64,000 nucleotides of DNA from Ferrimonas aestuarii (GCF_005116665.1 NZ_SWCJ01000005.1:124001-188000); one strand, 5' to 3'. Counted from the first letter of the stretch, positions 9,787 through 18,493 are shown. Numbers and translations: made by a program. The notes: a model not told the origin generated them from the letters alone.

Positions 9787-10752
9787 ATGACTGAATTTGA
9801 ACTGATCGAACGTTACTTTCGCGACGGTTGTCAGCGTGGTAGCAAACGAAAAGACGTGTTGTTTGGCATTGGCGACGACGCAGCCATCCTTCGGGCGCCG
9901 GACAACAACCAGTTGGTCGTCACCACAGATACCCTAGTTGAGGGCATCCACTTCCTAAAGGACATAGATCCTAAGGTACTGGCGTACAAGTCGGTGGCCG
10001 TTAACCTGTCTGACTTAGCCGCCATGGGAGCCGATCCGGCGTGGCTAACCTTGGCGTTAACCTTACCCAAGAGCGACGAAGCTTGGTTGGCGGGCTTTGC
10101 CGAAGGCTTAAACCAGATCTGTGAATATTATGGCATCGCCTTGGTTGGCGGTGACACCACCCGAGGCCCATTGACCATTACCCTGACCGCCATGGGGCAC
10201 GTGCCATCGGATCGAGGTATCTATCGTCATGGTGCCAATCCGGGCGACTGGATCTTTGTGACTGGCACCTTAGGTGATTCGGCGGCAGGCTTAAAGCTGT
10301 TGACCGGCGATCTGAGCTGCGATGAAGACTTAAAAGAGTTTTTGGTTACCAAGCACCTGCGTCCGGTTCCTCGAGTGTTGGCTGGCCGCTCTTTGCGTGG
10401 CATCGCCAGTGCGTGCATGGATCTCTCCGACGGTTTAGCCGGTGACATTAAGCACATCTGCAAGGCGTCAGAAGTCTCTGCCCACATCAACATCGAGCAG
10501 TTGCCGCTGTCCAGTGCACTGCAGCAAGCGCTCGGGGAAGCCAATGCTCAAAGCTTGGCGATCGTGGGGGGCGAAGATTACGAGTTGCTGTTCACGGTGC
10601 CAGAGAATCGCAAAGGCGCACTGATGACCGCCCTTGGCGAAGCGGGGGTAAACCACAGCTGCATCGGCCAGATGCGGGGTGGCTCCGGTGTGCATTTCTA
10701 TCGAGATGGTGAACTGGTGACCGATCTGGTTGACAGCTTCCAGCACTTTTAA
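9787..10752 (+). CDS. thiL: Thiamine-monophosphate kinase
   Basis: Phosphorylates thiamine monophosphate to the cofactor thiamine pyrophosphate. The 321 residues contain the family motifs GIGDDAAI near residue 27, DTLVEGIHF, GGDTTRGPLTIT, DLSDGLAGDI and GGEDYELLF. It starts 235 bases after nusB, so it may have its own promoter. It is followed by pgpA nine bases downstream. No TPP riboswitch is apparent in front. Confidence 0.96.
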   Translation: MTEFELIERYFRDGCQRGSKRKDVLFGIGDDAAILRAPDNNQLVVTTDTLVEGIHFLKDIDPKVLAYKSVAVNLSDLAAMGADPAWLTLALTLPKSDEAWLAGFAEGLNQICEYYGIALVGGDTTRGPLTITLTAMGHVPSDRGIYRHGANPGDWIFVTGTLGDSAAGLKLLTGDLSCDEDLKEFLVTKHLRPVPRVLAGRSLRGIASACMDLSDGLAGDIKHICKASEVSAHINIEQLPLSSALQQALGEANAQSLAIVGGEDYELLFTVPENRKGALMTALGEAGVNHSCIGQMRGGSGVHFYRDGELVTDLVDSFQHF

Positions 10753-10761
10753 GGAAATAAG

Positions 10762-11244
10762 ATGTCTCGATTTCCGACTTTAAGTTTGAAAAATCCAGTG
10801 CATTTTCTGGGATTGGGAGGTGGCCTCGGCTTGGCTCCTAAGGCGCCGGGCACCTTTGGCACGCTGGCGGCATTTCCGCTCTATTTCTTGATGCAGGACT
10901 TAAGCCTGTTCCCCTATTTGATGTTGGTGATCTTGTTTGCCGCGGTGGGGATCTACATTTGTGGCAAGACCGCAGAGGACATGGGCGAGCACGACCACCC
11001 TGCCATTGTGTGGGACGAGGTGGTGGGTATGTTGATTACCTTGATTGCAGCCCCGGCAGGTTGGATCTGGTTGGTCATTGGATTTGCGCTGTTTCGTCTG
11101 TTTGATATCTGGAAACCTTGGCCGATTCGTTTCTTCGATAAGCAGATGGAAGGGGGGTTGGGGATCATGATGGACGACATTCTTGCTGGCGTGTTTGCCC
11201 TAGTGTGGCTGCAGGCGCTGGCCAAGGTGTTCCCTGGACTTTAG
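10762..11244 (+). CDS. pgpA: Phosphatidylglycerophosphatase A
   Basis: An inner-membrane phosphatase that makes phosphatidylglycerol from its phosphate. It has 160 residues with three to four hydrophobic helices. The family motif GGLGLAPKAPGTFGTL lies at the N-terminus, with DEVVGMLITL and DDILAGVFAL further on. An AAGGAAATAAG Shine-Dalgarno sits before the ATG. It is coupled to thiL, as in E. coli, and closed by a strong terminator. Confidence 0.95.
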   Translation: MSRFPTLSLKNPVHFLGLGGGLGLAPKAPGTFGTLAAFPLYFLMQDLSLFPYLMLVILFAAVGIYICGKTAEDMGEHDHPAIVWDEVVGMLITLIAAPAGWIWLVIGFALFRLFDIWKPWPIRFFDKQMEGGLGIMMDDILAGVFALVWLQALAKVFPGL

Positions 11245-11278
11245 TTGATTCAACTCTGCCATCCTGAACTCGAATCGT

Positions 11279-11309
11279 GGGTCACTTCTCAAAGTGACCC
11301 ATTTTTTTT
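11279..11309 (+). terminator. pgpA terminator
   Basis: A 9-bp perfect stem (11279-11287 with 11292-11300) is followed by A and eight T residues. Confidence 0.92.
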
Positions 11310-11319
11310 CGTTTATGTT

Positions 11320-11360
11320 TTGCATATATGGAATGGTGAATATATCATAAGGCATATATT
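11320..11360. promoter_or_regulatory. AT-rich dyads in front of acr3 (possible ArsR-type operator)
   Basis: The 40 bases before acr3 carry three related AT blocks: GCATATAT (11322-11329), TGAATATATCA (11337-11347, an imperfect palindrome) and GCATATAT (11352-11359). SmtB/ArsR operators are often AT-rich dyads of this kind, but no arsR gene is in the window, so assignment is tentative. Confidence 0.3.
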
Positions 11361-11419
11361 TCCATGACGGTCGAAATGTGGCGGTCAGTTTAGTTTGTGC
11401 CGAGAGGCTGGAGTAAAAG

Positions 11420-12481
11420 ATGGGTATCTTCGAGCGGTATCTGAGCGTATGGGTAGCGATGAGCATCGCTGCGGGTGTGGCCTTGGGACAATGGTTCCCA
11501 CAGGCGTTTGAGATGTTAGCTGGCTGGCAGTTTGCCCAGATTAACGGGGTGATTGCGGTTCTTATCTGGGTGATGATCTACCCGATGATGGTGCAGGTGG
11601 ATTTTGAGTCCATTAAAGAGGTGCGCCGTCAGCCACAAGGTTTGGGCCTAACTCTGGCCATCAACTGGTTGATTAAGCCGTTTTCCATGGCGGCCATCGG
11701 TTGGCTATTCTTCCACGTCGTGTTTGCGGATCTGGTGTCGGCTGAAGACGCCAGCCAGTACATTGCTGGTATGATTTTGCTGGGCGTGGCACCTTGTACC
11801 GCCATGGTCTTTGTGTGGAGTCAGTTGACTAAAGGCAACGCCGCTTACACGCTGGTTCAAGTGTCCATTAACGATCTGATCATGGTGGTGGCCTTTGCAC
11901 CGATTGCCGCTTTCCTATTGGGCGTGTCTGACATCACCGTGCCATGGGAAACCCTGTTGCTGTCGACGCTACTTTATGTGGTGCTGCCTCTGGCTGCGGG
12001 CATCTTAACTCGTCGTTACCTAGTCTCTAAAGGTAAGGGGACGGTTGAAGCCTTTACCGCTAAGCTCAAGCCGCTGTCGATTGTGGGCCTGCTTGCCACT
12101 GTGGTGATTCTGTTTGGTATTCAGGCGCCAACTTTGGTGGCGGATCCGATGGTGATTGGCCTGATTGCCATTCCTCTATTGATTCAAACCTACGGCATCT
12201 TCGCCATTGCTTACTTTGGTGCCAAAACCATGAAGCTGCCTCACAATGTGGCCGCACCGGCGGCGATGATCGGCACCTCTAACTTCTTTGAGTTAGCGGT
12301 TGCGGTCGCCATTGCCCTATTTGGATTGCACTCTGGTGCGGCGCTGGCTACGGTGGTGGGTGTACTGGTGGAAGTGCCGGTGATGCTGTCTCTGGTGGCT
12401 TTTGCCAACCGTACTCGTCATTGGTTCCCTGCGGCTGACTTCGAAGGGGCCAACGCCTCCGTGGCCACATCCACAAAATAG
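11420..12481 (+). CDS. acr3: ACR3-family arsenite efflux transporter
   Basis: An inner-membrane carrier that extrudes arsenite (As(III)) using the proton-motive force. It has 353 residues with about ten hydrophobic helices. The ACR3 hallmark helix [16 protein letters not shown] places the essential cysteine at residue 126, and [16 protein letters not shown] places the conserved glutamate at 291. The N-terminal FERYLSVWV is also typical. It is followed 10 bases downstream by a phosphatase gene, apparently co-transcribed. It lies about 3.8 kb from the arrB end of the arsenate-respiration genes, so export of the arsenite they make is the obvious role. It could also serve plain arsenic resistance. 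Confidence 0.92.
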   Translation: MGIFERYLSVWVAMSIAAGVALGQWFPQAFEMLAGWQFAQINGVIAVLIWVMIYPMMVQVDFESIKEVRRQPQGLGLTLAINWLIKPFSMAAIGWLFFHVVFADLVSAEDASQYIAGMILLGVAPCTAMVFVWSQLTKGNAAYTLVQVSINDLIMVVAFAPIAAFLLGVSDITVPWETLLLSTLLYVVLPLAAGILTRRYLVSKGKGTVEAFTAKLKPLSIVGLLATVVILFGIQAPTLVADPMVIGLIAIPLLIQTYGIFAIAYFGAKTMKLPHNVAAPAAMIGTSNFFELAVAVAIALFGLHSGAALATVVGVLVEVPVMLSLVAFANRTRHWFPAADFEGANASVATSTK

Positions 12482-12491
12482 GAGAACAACA

Positions 12492-12974
12492 ATGAGTTTT
12501 GCACTGGCGTTAATTGAAGTTGATGGCTTTACAATGGCACTGCATTCGGCTCCTGGAATTCATACGCCACTGGAGCAGGATCTCAGTGCGCTGAAACAGG
12601 CAGGCGTCACTACGGTGGTGACGACCCTGACCGAGCCTGAGATGCAGGAGCACCATATTTCGGAGTTGCCGCAACGTTGCCAAGCTTTGGGAATGGAGTG
12701 GGTACATCTGCCAATTGAAGATAATGTGCTACCTGCCTCTGAGTTTGATGTGGCTTGGTCTGAGAATGCTGACGCCTTGGTGGCAAAACTCAAACAGGGA
12801 CAGCGCCTGTCGGTGCATTGCCGAGGTGGCGTCGGCCGAACTGGGCTTACGTCGGCGAAGTTGCTGATGCGAGCAGGTGTTCCGTTCGATGCCTTGGCGC
12901 CCATTGTTCGCAAGGCTCGCCCAGGCGCTCTAAAACTGCAGGAGCAGTTCGATTACTTAGGTGTTAAAGGCTAA
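12492..12974 (+). CDS. Dual-specificity/tyrosine phosphatase-like protein (CDKN3-like fold)
   Basis: A 160-residue protein with the cysteine-phosphatase P-loop HCRGGVGRTG: His109, catalytic Cys110, Arg116. A possible general-acid aspartate lies in IEDNVLP (Asp77). The ATG at 12492 with GGAGAACAAC upstream is preferred over an upstream in-frame start that would overlap acr3. It is a PTP/dual-specificity phosphatase by motif. Its placement right behind acr3 raises the possibility of a thiol chemistry role on arsenate, since HCX5R enzymes of the Cdc25/ACR2 type reduce arsenate in eukaryotes; that is inference only. No classical arsC is nearby. Confidence 0.8.
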   Translation: MSFALALIEVDGFTMALHSAPGIHTPLEQDLSALKQAGVTTVVTTLTEPEMQEHHISELPQRCQALGMEWVHLPIEDNVLPASEFDVAWSENADALVAKLKQGQRLSVHCRGGVGRTGLTSAKLLMRAGVPFDALAPIVRKARPGALKLQEQFDYLGVKG

Positions 12975-12999
12975 ACCGAGCCGTCGTGAGACGATGACA

Positions 13000-13024
13000 A
13001 AAGGAGCCGCTGGCTCCTTTTTTC
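13000..13024 (+). terminator. Terminator of the acr3-phosphatase operon
   Basis: A 9-bp stem (13000-13008 with 13012-13020) is followed by a run of T residues. Confidence 0.88.
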
Positions 13025-13035
13025 TCTACAAGGTT

Positions 13036-13068
13036 GTTAATTATGCGCATTAATTGACTATTAATGCG
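13036..13068. promoter_or_regulatory. Inverted repeat / ArcA-like box upstream of the YfcC-type gene
   Basis: CGCATTAA (13046-13053) and TTAATGCG (13061-13068) form a perfect 8-bp dyad. GTTAATTA (13036-13043) equals the core of an ArcA box, and ATTAAT repeats at 13049 and 13060 have the 11-base helical spacing seen in ArcA sites. The regulator is not certain. Confidence 0.35.
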
Positions 13069-13166
13069 TTTTAATCACGATTTTATCCGTTAAAGGGTGT
13101 TCATCGACACCAATTGCTCTATCATCGCTGCCAATAATTCGAACAATGACGCCACAGCGATATTTT

Positions 13167-14696
13167 ATGAGCAAAACCACCTCCGCTGCGCCAAGCTCGG
13201 CCAGCAAAACCTGGCAGATGCCAGACACTCTGATTCTGATCTTGTTGATTGGAGCTTTGGCGGCTCTTGCCACCTACTTTATTCCGGCAGGCAACTTTGA
13301 AACCCAAACCGCCACCTATCTGATGGATGGGGTTGAAAAGACCCGCACCGTCATCGACCCTGCATCTTTCGCTTATGCGACCGACGCCAATGGCGAGATT
13401 GTGTATAACAGCGTGAGCTTGTTTGAGGGCGGCGGCGGGGTGGGCCTGCTCAATTTCGTGTTTGAAGGATTAACCTCCGGTTCGAAATGGGGCAGTGCTA
13501 TCGGCGTTATCATGTTTATGCTGATCATTGGCGGCGCTTTCGGCATCGTGATGCGCACTGGCACCATCGACAATGGCATCCTGCGCATTATTGGCAAGAC
13601 CAAGGGCAATGAGGCACTGTTTATTCCGGTGATGTTTGCGCTGTTCTCCCTAGGTGGTGCGGTATTTGGCATGGGTGAGGAAGCGGTGGCCTTTGCCATT
13701 ATCATTGCGCCGCTGATGATTCGCCTTGGCTACGATGGCATTACCACGGTAATGGTGACCTACGTGGCGACTCAGGTTGGCTTTGCCGCGTCGTGGATGA
13801 ATCCGTTTTCGGTGGCCATTGCTCAAGGGGTCAGTGGGGTACCTGTGCTTTCCGGTGCCGATTTACGGATGGCCCTGTGGGTTGGTTTCACTCTACTAGG
13901 CATCGCGTTCACCATGTGGTACGCCAAAGGAGTAAAGGCCGATCCGAGCCGCTCCTATAGCTTTGCTTCGGACAAACCACTGCGAGATGCGCCTCAGGTG
14001 GATCTTAAAGACAGCCGCTGGAATTTAGGCGACACCTTAGTGATGCTCACCGTCGTGGCTACCGTAGTCTGGGTGATTTGGGGTGTGGTGGCTCACGCTT
14101 GGTACATCCCAGAGATTGCGTCGCAGTTTTTTACCATGGGTGTGGTAACCGCCATCATTGCGGTGGCCTTTAGACTCAATAGCATGACCATGAACGACGC
14201 TGCCGATGCTTTTAAAGAGGGCGCCGGATTGATGCTGCCACCGGCACTGCTGGTGGGCGCCGCCAAGGGGATCTTACTGCTACTTGGTGGTAGCGACCCG
14301 GCGCAAGCATCGGTGCTTAATTCAATTTTGAATAGCGCTGGCAATGCCATCGGCGGCATGCCTGAGATGCTGTCGGCGTGGTTTATGCTGGTGTTCCAGT
14401 CGGTGTTCAATTTCTTTGTGACCTCTGGTTCTGGCCAAGCGGCGTTGACCATGCCGTTGATGGCGCCTCTTGCTGACATTGTTGGCGTCAGCCGTCAGGT
14501 GGCGGTTTTGGCGTTCCAGCTTGGAGACGGTTTTACCAATATTCTGGTACCGACGTCGGCCTCGTTGATGGCGACCCTAGGTGTGTGTCGTATCGATTGG
14601 GTGGATTGGCTTCGATTTGTGTGGCGCTTTATGCTGATGCTGTTTGGGATCTCCAGTGTGGTGGTGGTAGCGGCACAGGCCATGGGATACGTTTAA
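13167..14696 (+). CDS. yfcC: YfcC-family carrier (DcuC-like C4-dicarboxylate/amino-acid carrier superfamily)
   Basis: An inner-membrane carrier of 509 residues with a dozen hydrophobic stretches and an extended loop after the first helix. The sequence closely follows E. coli YfcC: MPDT near the start, NFVFEGLTSGSK, GGAFGIVMRTGTIDNGIL, FGMGEEAVAFAIIIAPL, FNFFVTSGSGQAALTMPL and PTSASLMATLGVC. The start at 13167 (MSKTTS) matches the YfcC N-terminus better than the upstream ATG at 13146; neither has a strong Shine-Dalgarno. The substrate is not settled for the family. It stands as a single gene between terminators, with a possible redox-responsive promoter. Confidence 0.85.
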   Translation: MSKTTSAAPSSASKTWQMPDTLILILLIGALAALATYFIPAGNFETQTATYLMDGVEKTRTVIDPASFAYATDANGEIVYNSVSLFEGGGGVGLLNFVFEGLTSGSKWGSAIGVIMFMLIIGGAFGIVMRTGTIDNGILRIIGKTKGNEALFIPVMFALFSLGGAVFGMGEEAVAFAIIIAPLMIRLGYDGITTVMVTYVATQVGFAASWMNPFSVAIAQGVSGVPVLSGADLRMALWVGFTLLGIAFTMWYAKGVKADPSRSYSFASDKPLRDAPQVDLKDSRWNLGDTLVMLTVVATVVWVIWGVVAHAWYIPEIASQFFTMGVVTAIIAVAFRLNSMTMNDAADAFKEGAGLMLPPALLVGAAKGILLLLGGSDPAQASVLNSILNSAGNAIGGMPEMLSAWFMLVFQSVFNFFVTSGSGQAALTMPLMAPLADIVGVSRQVAVLAFQLGDGFTNILVPTSASLMATLGVCRIDWVDWLRFVWRFMLMLFGISSVVVVAAQAMGYV

Positions 14697-14723
14697 TTTC
14701 CTAATCTCTTAACCTCCGGACAA

Positions 14724-14752
14724 TAAAAAAGAGCCCATAGCGGGCTCTTTTT
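14724..14752. terminator. Bidirectional terminator
   Basis: GAGCCC (14731-14736) pairs with GGGCTC (14742-14747), flanked by an A-run on the left and a T-run on the right. It can end both the yfcC-type gene (+) and the arrAB-side transcript (-). Confidence 0.88.
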
Positions 14753-14775
14753 GTTAGGGGCTAACGCCAAAATGG

Positions 14776-15147
14776 CTATCCAAACAACTGAATCTGATCG
14801 CAGCGTTGATACTCAATGATGCGATTGACCAGCGCCGCCACCGATGAGGTGGCACTGGCCAGTAGCGACTCTTGTTTACGGCGAAGCCCTATCACTGGTT
14901 TGCCGATGGCTACCGCGTAGCCGATGCAGATGGCGATGCTGTTCGCTTGGCTGTTGGTATCCACCACCACCAGATCACTTTGGCTTATCTGCTCGAACTG
15001 ATCTTGCATCTGCATTCGAAGTTGAAGACCGTCCTGTTGGTGCTGATCTGCTTGCCAATGATTCAGCTCACCGCTTTGACCCGCAAGAGTGTGCAGTAAA
15101 CGAGGGCTAACTTGGCTATCGGAGAGGAGACAAAGTGTGGGTTTCAT
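14776..15147 (-). CDS. Small nucleoside 2-deoxyribosyltransferase-fold protein, likely non-canonical active site
   Basis: A 123-residue cytosolic protein with a Rossmann-like pattern. SDLVVVDTNSQ followed by ICIGYAVAIGKPVIGL resembles the core of nucleoside 2-deoxyribosyltransferase-like proteins (D-loop, then E-x-GYA-x-x-x-GKP). The position usually held by the catalytic glutamate is not acidic here (ICIGYA), so ordinary transferase activity is doubtful. It lies 60 bases downstream of arrB on the same strand, before a terminator, so it is probably the last gene of the arr transcript. A function in arsenate respiration is not known; the family link itself is moderate. Confidence 0.6.
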   Translation of the reverse strand: MKPTLCLLSDSQVSPRLLHTLAGQSGELNHWQADQHQQDGLQLRMQMQDQFEQISQSDLVVVDTNSQANSIAICIGYAVAIGKPVIGLRRKQESLLASATSSVAALVNRIIEYQRCDQIQLFG

Positions 15148-15207
15148 AGCAATCCCAAAACAAGAGGTCTGGGTAGCGCGGTGCGCCGCCCAGATTCAGA
15201 AGCCAGA

Positions 15208-15909
15208 TTACCCTTGGCGAATACCGAAGCTACGGATGTAATAGACGTTCGGTTTGGTGCCTGCTTCAGGTTTGAGTACCTGGGCGTTATGCAGCTTGAT
15301 CAAACGGCTCACTTCGCTGTTTGGGTCGCTGATGTCACCAATCACGCGGGCGCCGGATGGGCAAGATTCAACACAAGCTGGCTGTAAGCCTTGGGCTTGG
15401 CGGTGGTCACAGCCAGTGCACTTCTCAACGGTACGGCGAGGGCGGGCAACTGGGTAGGTGTCGCCACGTTCAGGGTTCTCATGGGGAGAGCTGGTGGCGC
15501 CAGTGGCTTTGAGTACGCCCAGCGGTGAAGAGGTACCTTTGGCCACCAAAGCGGTGTCGTCTTGCCATTTGCGGTGTGGCTTGCTCTTGTTAAAGCTGAT
15601 CACGCCGTAAGGGCAGGCTCGCATACAGCGCTTACACCCAATGCACTTGTCATTGTCGTGCAGAGTTAACCCGTTTTCCGCCTTATGCATGGCTCCTTTA
15701 GGGCACACTTTAACGCAAGCGGCGTTATCGCAGTGGTTACACAGAGTAGGGATGTAGCTGTAGTTCACATTCGGGAACTTACCGGTGGTCTCGGTTTTAT
15801 GATGCGACCAGTGGATGCCGTCGGGCGTGTTGTTTTCTGTTTTACAACCTAAGTCACAGCCGCCGCAGCCAACGCACTTCTGTAGGTCGATTACCATTCC
15901 AAATTTCAT
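15208..15909 (-). CDS. arrB: Respiratory arsenate reductase iron-sulfur subunit ArrB
   Basis: The electron-transfer subunit of a periplasmic molybdoenzyme. Its 233 residues match known ArrB (about 234). Four cysteine clusters for [4Fe-4S] centres are visible: CVGCGGCDLGC, CNHCDNAACVKVC, CIGCKRCMRAC, and CTGCDH with a later CVESC. The N-terminus MKFGMVIDLQKCVGCGGC has no signal peptide, as expected if it is exported together with the Tat-targeted ArrA. It starts 13 bases after the arrA stop. No NrfD/DmsC-type membrane anchor follows, which fits ArrAB systems that take electrons from a CymA-type quinol oxidase encoded elsewhere. Confidence 0.9.
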   Translation of the reverse strand: MKFGMVIDLQKCVGCGGCDLGCKTENNTPDGIHWSHHKTETTGKFPNVNYSYIPTLCNHCDNAACVKVCPKGAMHKAENGLTLHDNDKCIGCKRCMRACPYGVISFNKSKPHRKWQDDTALVAKGTSSPLGVLKATGATSSPHENPERGDTYPVARPRRTVEKCTGCDHRQAQGLQPACVESCPSGARVIGDISDPNSEVSRLIKLHNAQVLKPEAGTKPNVYYIRSFGIRQG

Positions 15910-15922
15910 AATGCTTTACCTT

Positions 15923-18493
15923 TTAAACCTTCTCAATGCGGATACGGATGTGACCGTAGAATGCTGAGGCGCCACTGAAGCGATCAAAACGGTTAGGAAT
16001 AATGGTGTTGTTATTGCCACCACGAGCCTGTTTACCAAACTCTTTCGATGCGGCACGACCATAAGCCCAGTGGCCTTGACCGTAACACTTAGCAACTGAG
16101 CCCGGACGGATGCCTTCCCACAACGCTACTGTGCACTCGATGCTGCCAACGGTGCTGACTAAGCGGATCTTATCGCCGGTTTTCAGTCCCAGTTTTTCGC
16201 CATCGATGGGGTTGATCTTGGCGGTGTCTTCATCGGCCAGATCCCCGGGGTCGACATCTTTAAACTCGTAGTACCACGGTGAGTTGGCGCTGCGGCCCTC
16301 TAGGTTTAGGCGCGATTTCTGGTCAACCAGCAAGAGTGGGAACGCTTTGGCATCACCATCACGAACTGGTGCTTGGTAGTTCGGTACGAACGCAACCTGG
16401 TCGTAACCGGTGTATTCACAGGCTTCGATCACCTCGTTGACGTCAACATGATGCTTTTTAGCGTGTTTACCCAAGGCCTTTTCCAAGGTTTTGGAGTAAA
16501 ACTCAAACTTGTGGGTTTCGGTTTTGAACTTGCTCCAGCGAGCTTTGGGTTTGTACTCGTGGGAGTTCCACACGCCTTTCTGTTTTAGCTCGTCCCATCC
16601 TGATAATTGGTCACCGTACTTGCCGCCGTCTTTGCCCCACAGTGGTGCGGTGACGTATTTAGCCAATAGCTCAGGGAACTCATCGATGTTGGCAGCTGGT
16701 TTGCCGGTTTCAGGATCCAGCAACTGTTCATTGATGTAGCGCCAAGGCAAGTCGAAGCCTTTCTCCGCCAGTTTCTGGGCCAGCAGGTAAGGCACTTCGC
16801 TTTCGTCTTGGCGAGTGTCATACAAACGCTCGATGGATGGCTTCTGCAGTGATATGTGGCTGACGCCGTTGCCAGCCGCATTGAGCACGCCCCATTTTTC
16901 AAACATGTGATGATTGGCGGGCAGCAGCAGATCGGCAAACCAGCTGAACTCACTGATGTTGGTAGTGATGTGTGCCATAAAGCCCACTTTCGACAGCGCC
17001 TGTTCCCACTGCTTGGTGTCTGGAGCAGAGAAAGCGAAGTTGTTGAAGTAAGCCAGCATTACTTCGATTTCGTACGGATCGGCAGCGTTAATGGAAGACG
17101 CGACGTTGGCAGTGACTACGCCTTTGCCGGATTTTCCCTTTTTCATTGCTGGCAACTCTAAGCGGCCACGCTGGTCGATTTTCTCGTGTTTCTTACCCTT
17201 TTTGGCGATGGCATCCATGTAGTCGGAGGCATCAGGGAAGTTTTTGTTCAGAGGGGTTTTGTTGTAGGGGAATACGCCACCTTCGTTGTCGACACCACCA
17301 AACAAACCGTTTAGGGCATGACAGGCCATGGAGGTATAGGTACCGCGGGTCTGCATTACGGCGCCACGGGCGGTCCACACCTGCACCGCTGGGGCTGCGG
17401 CGCCCATCTCTTCGGCGATTTGACGGATGTCATTGGCATTTAAGCCGGCAACGTCTGCTGCCCACTCTGGGGTATAGTCTTTCAGTGCTAGGTTCCACCA
17501 CTTAACCAACCCGTAGGCATGGGCATCGGTAAAGGTGCTTGGATCCACCTCTTTACCAGCAACGAAGCGGTTCTTGCCATCGCTGAAATCGCCAACGAAC
17601 GGCTTGTGCCACAGGCCTTTTACTAGGGCGTGATGAGCAATCGCCAGCGCCAGTGCGCTGTCTGTTCCGGTTTCAATTGGGATCCATTTGTGGGCTTTGG
17701 CAGCGGATGCGGACAGGCGTGGGTCAACGACGACGACCTTAGCGCGATCCAGAGTGTTACCCCATTCACTGGAGTAGAAGCTCACTTGACGGTTAGATGC
17801 AATAGGATCGGCACCGAAGCTCAAGATGTACTTGGTGTTTTTCACATCGTATTGCATGTAGCCCCAGTTGCCATCCATGTAGTACGGCCCCATTTTATGG
17901 GCTTCGGCACAGATGGAGGAGTGGGAGATGTTGTTTGGCGAGCCGATCATGGCGGTCATCTTGCTGTACAGCAGATCGTTACACAGTGAGTAGCGGCCAC
18001 GCAGCAAGGCGTATTTATGGGTTTCGTTTTTCTCACGCAGTGCCATGATCTTATCGGCCAACAGATCCATCGCCTTATCCCAGCTGATTGGCTGGAACTG
18101 CGGATCTTGATCGTGACCTTTGTTGGGATTGGTTCGGATCATTGGGGTTTTCAACCGGTCTGGATCGTACACTTGCTGAAGATTCAGATGCTGGCGAGGA
18201 CAGCTGGCGGTATCATGAATCTTAGAGTGGTGGTTACCACGAACCTTGATGGCGCGCCCATCCATGACGTAAACCTGCTTGGCGCACCATGAGGTACAGC
18301 CCTGACAGGTGGTTGGGTGCCAGCTTCCAGTGCCCGTGCGAAGATCCACACTCGGCAGCTCGGCGGCAATGGCATCAATCATTGGGTTAAGGGCAAAGGT
18401 GCCCGTAACGCCAGTGGCGATGGCTCCGGTAGCGGAGGCCTTTAGCAGTGAGCGACGACGGGTGTCGACGCCTTGCTTGTTAGTATTGTTCAT
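15923..18493 (-). CDS. arrA: Respiratory arsenate reductase molybdopterin subunit ArrA
   Basis: A periplasmic bis-MGD enzyme that reduces arsenate to arsenite as a terminal respiratory step. From the ATG at 18493 it has 856 residues (Shewanella ArrA about 854). A Tat signal (RRRSLLKA) and an [4Fe-4S] motif (Cys63, Cys66, Cys70, Cys98) lie at the N-terminus. The molybdenum site reads HSSICAEAHK then MGPYYMDGNWGY: Cys195 is the probable Mo ligand, with His191, Ser192, Lys200 and Tyr212, and Arg167-Tyr168 before it (RGRYS). This spacing equals that of Shewanella ArrA. The arrA-diagnostic stretches LWHKPFVGDF and TPEWA are also present. A TTG three codons upstream is possible, but the ATG has the better AGGA spacing. 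Confidence 0.9.
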   Translation of the reverse strand: MNNTNKQGVDTRRRSLLKASATGAIATGVTGTFALNPMIDAIAAELPSVDLRTGTGSWHPTTCQGCTSWCAKQVYVMDGRAIKVRGNHHSKIHDTASCPRQHLNLQQVYDPDRLKTPMIRTNPNKGHDQDPQFQPISWDKAMDLLADKIMALREKNETHKYALLRGRYSLCNDLLYSKMTAMIGSPNNISHSSICAEAHKMGPYYMDGNWGYMQYDVKNTKYILSFGADPIASNRQVSFYSSEWGNTLDRAKVVVVDPRLSASAAKAHKWIPIETGTDSALALAIAHHALVKGLWHKPFVGDFSDGKNRFVAGKEVDPSTFTDAHAYGLVKWWNLALKDYTPEWAADVAGLNANDIRQIAEEMGAAAPAVQVWTARGAVMQTRGTYTSMACHALNGLFGGVDNEGGVFPYNKTPLNKNFPDASDYMDAIAKKGKKHEKIDQRGRLELPAMKKGKSGKGVVTANVASSINAADPYEIEVMLAYFNNFAFSAPDTKQWEQALSKVGFMAHITTNISEFSWFADLLLPANHHMFEKWGVLNAAGNGVSHISLQKPSIERLYDTRQDESEVPYLLAQKLAEKGFDLPWRYINEQLLDPETGKPAANIDEFPELLAKYVTAPLWGKDGGKYGDQLSGWDELKQKGVWNSHEYKPKARWSKFKTETHKFEFYSKTLEKALGKHAKKHHVDVNEVIEACEYTGYDQVAFVPNYQAPVRDGDAKAFPLLLVDQKSRLNLEGRSANSPWYYEFKDVDPGDLADEDTAKINPIDGEKLGLKTGDKIRLVSTVGSIECTVALWEGIRPGSVAKCYGQGHWAYGRAASKEFGKQARGGNNNTIIPNRFDRFSGASAFYGHIRIRIEKV

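Noticed and set aside
12402..12491. 30-codon N-terminal extension of the phosphatase gene
   Set aside because: It lies inside acr3 in another frame, and a better ATG with Shine-Dalgarno stands at 12492.
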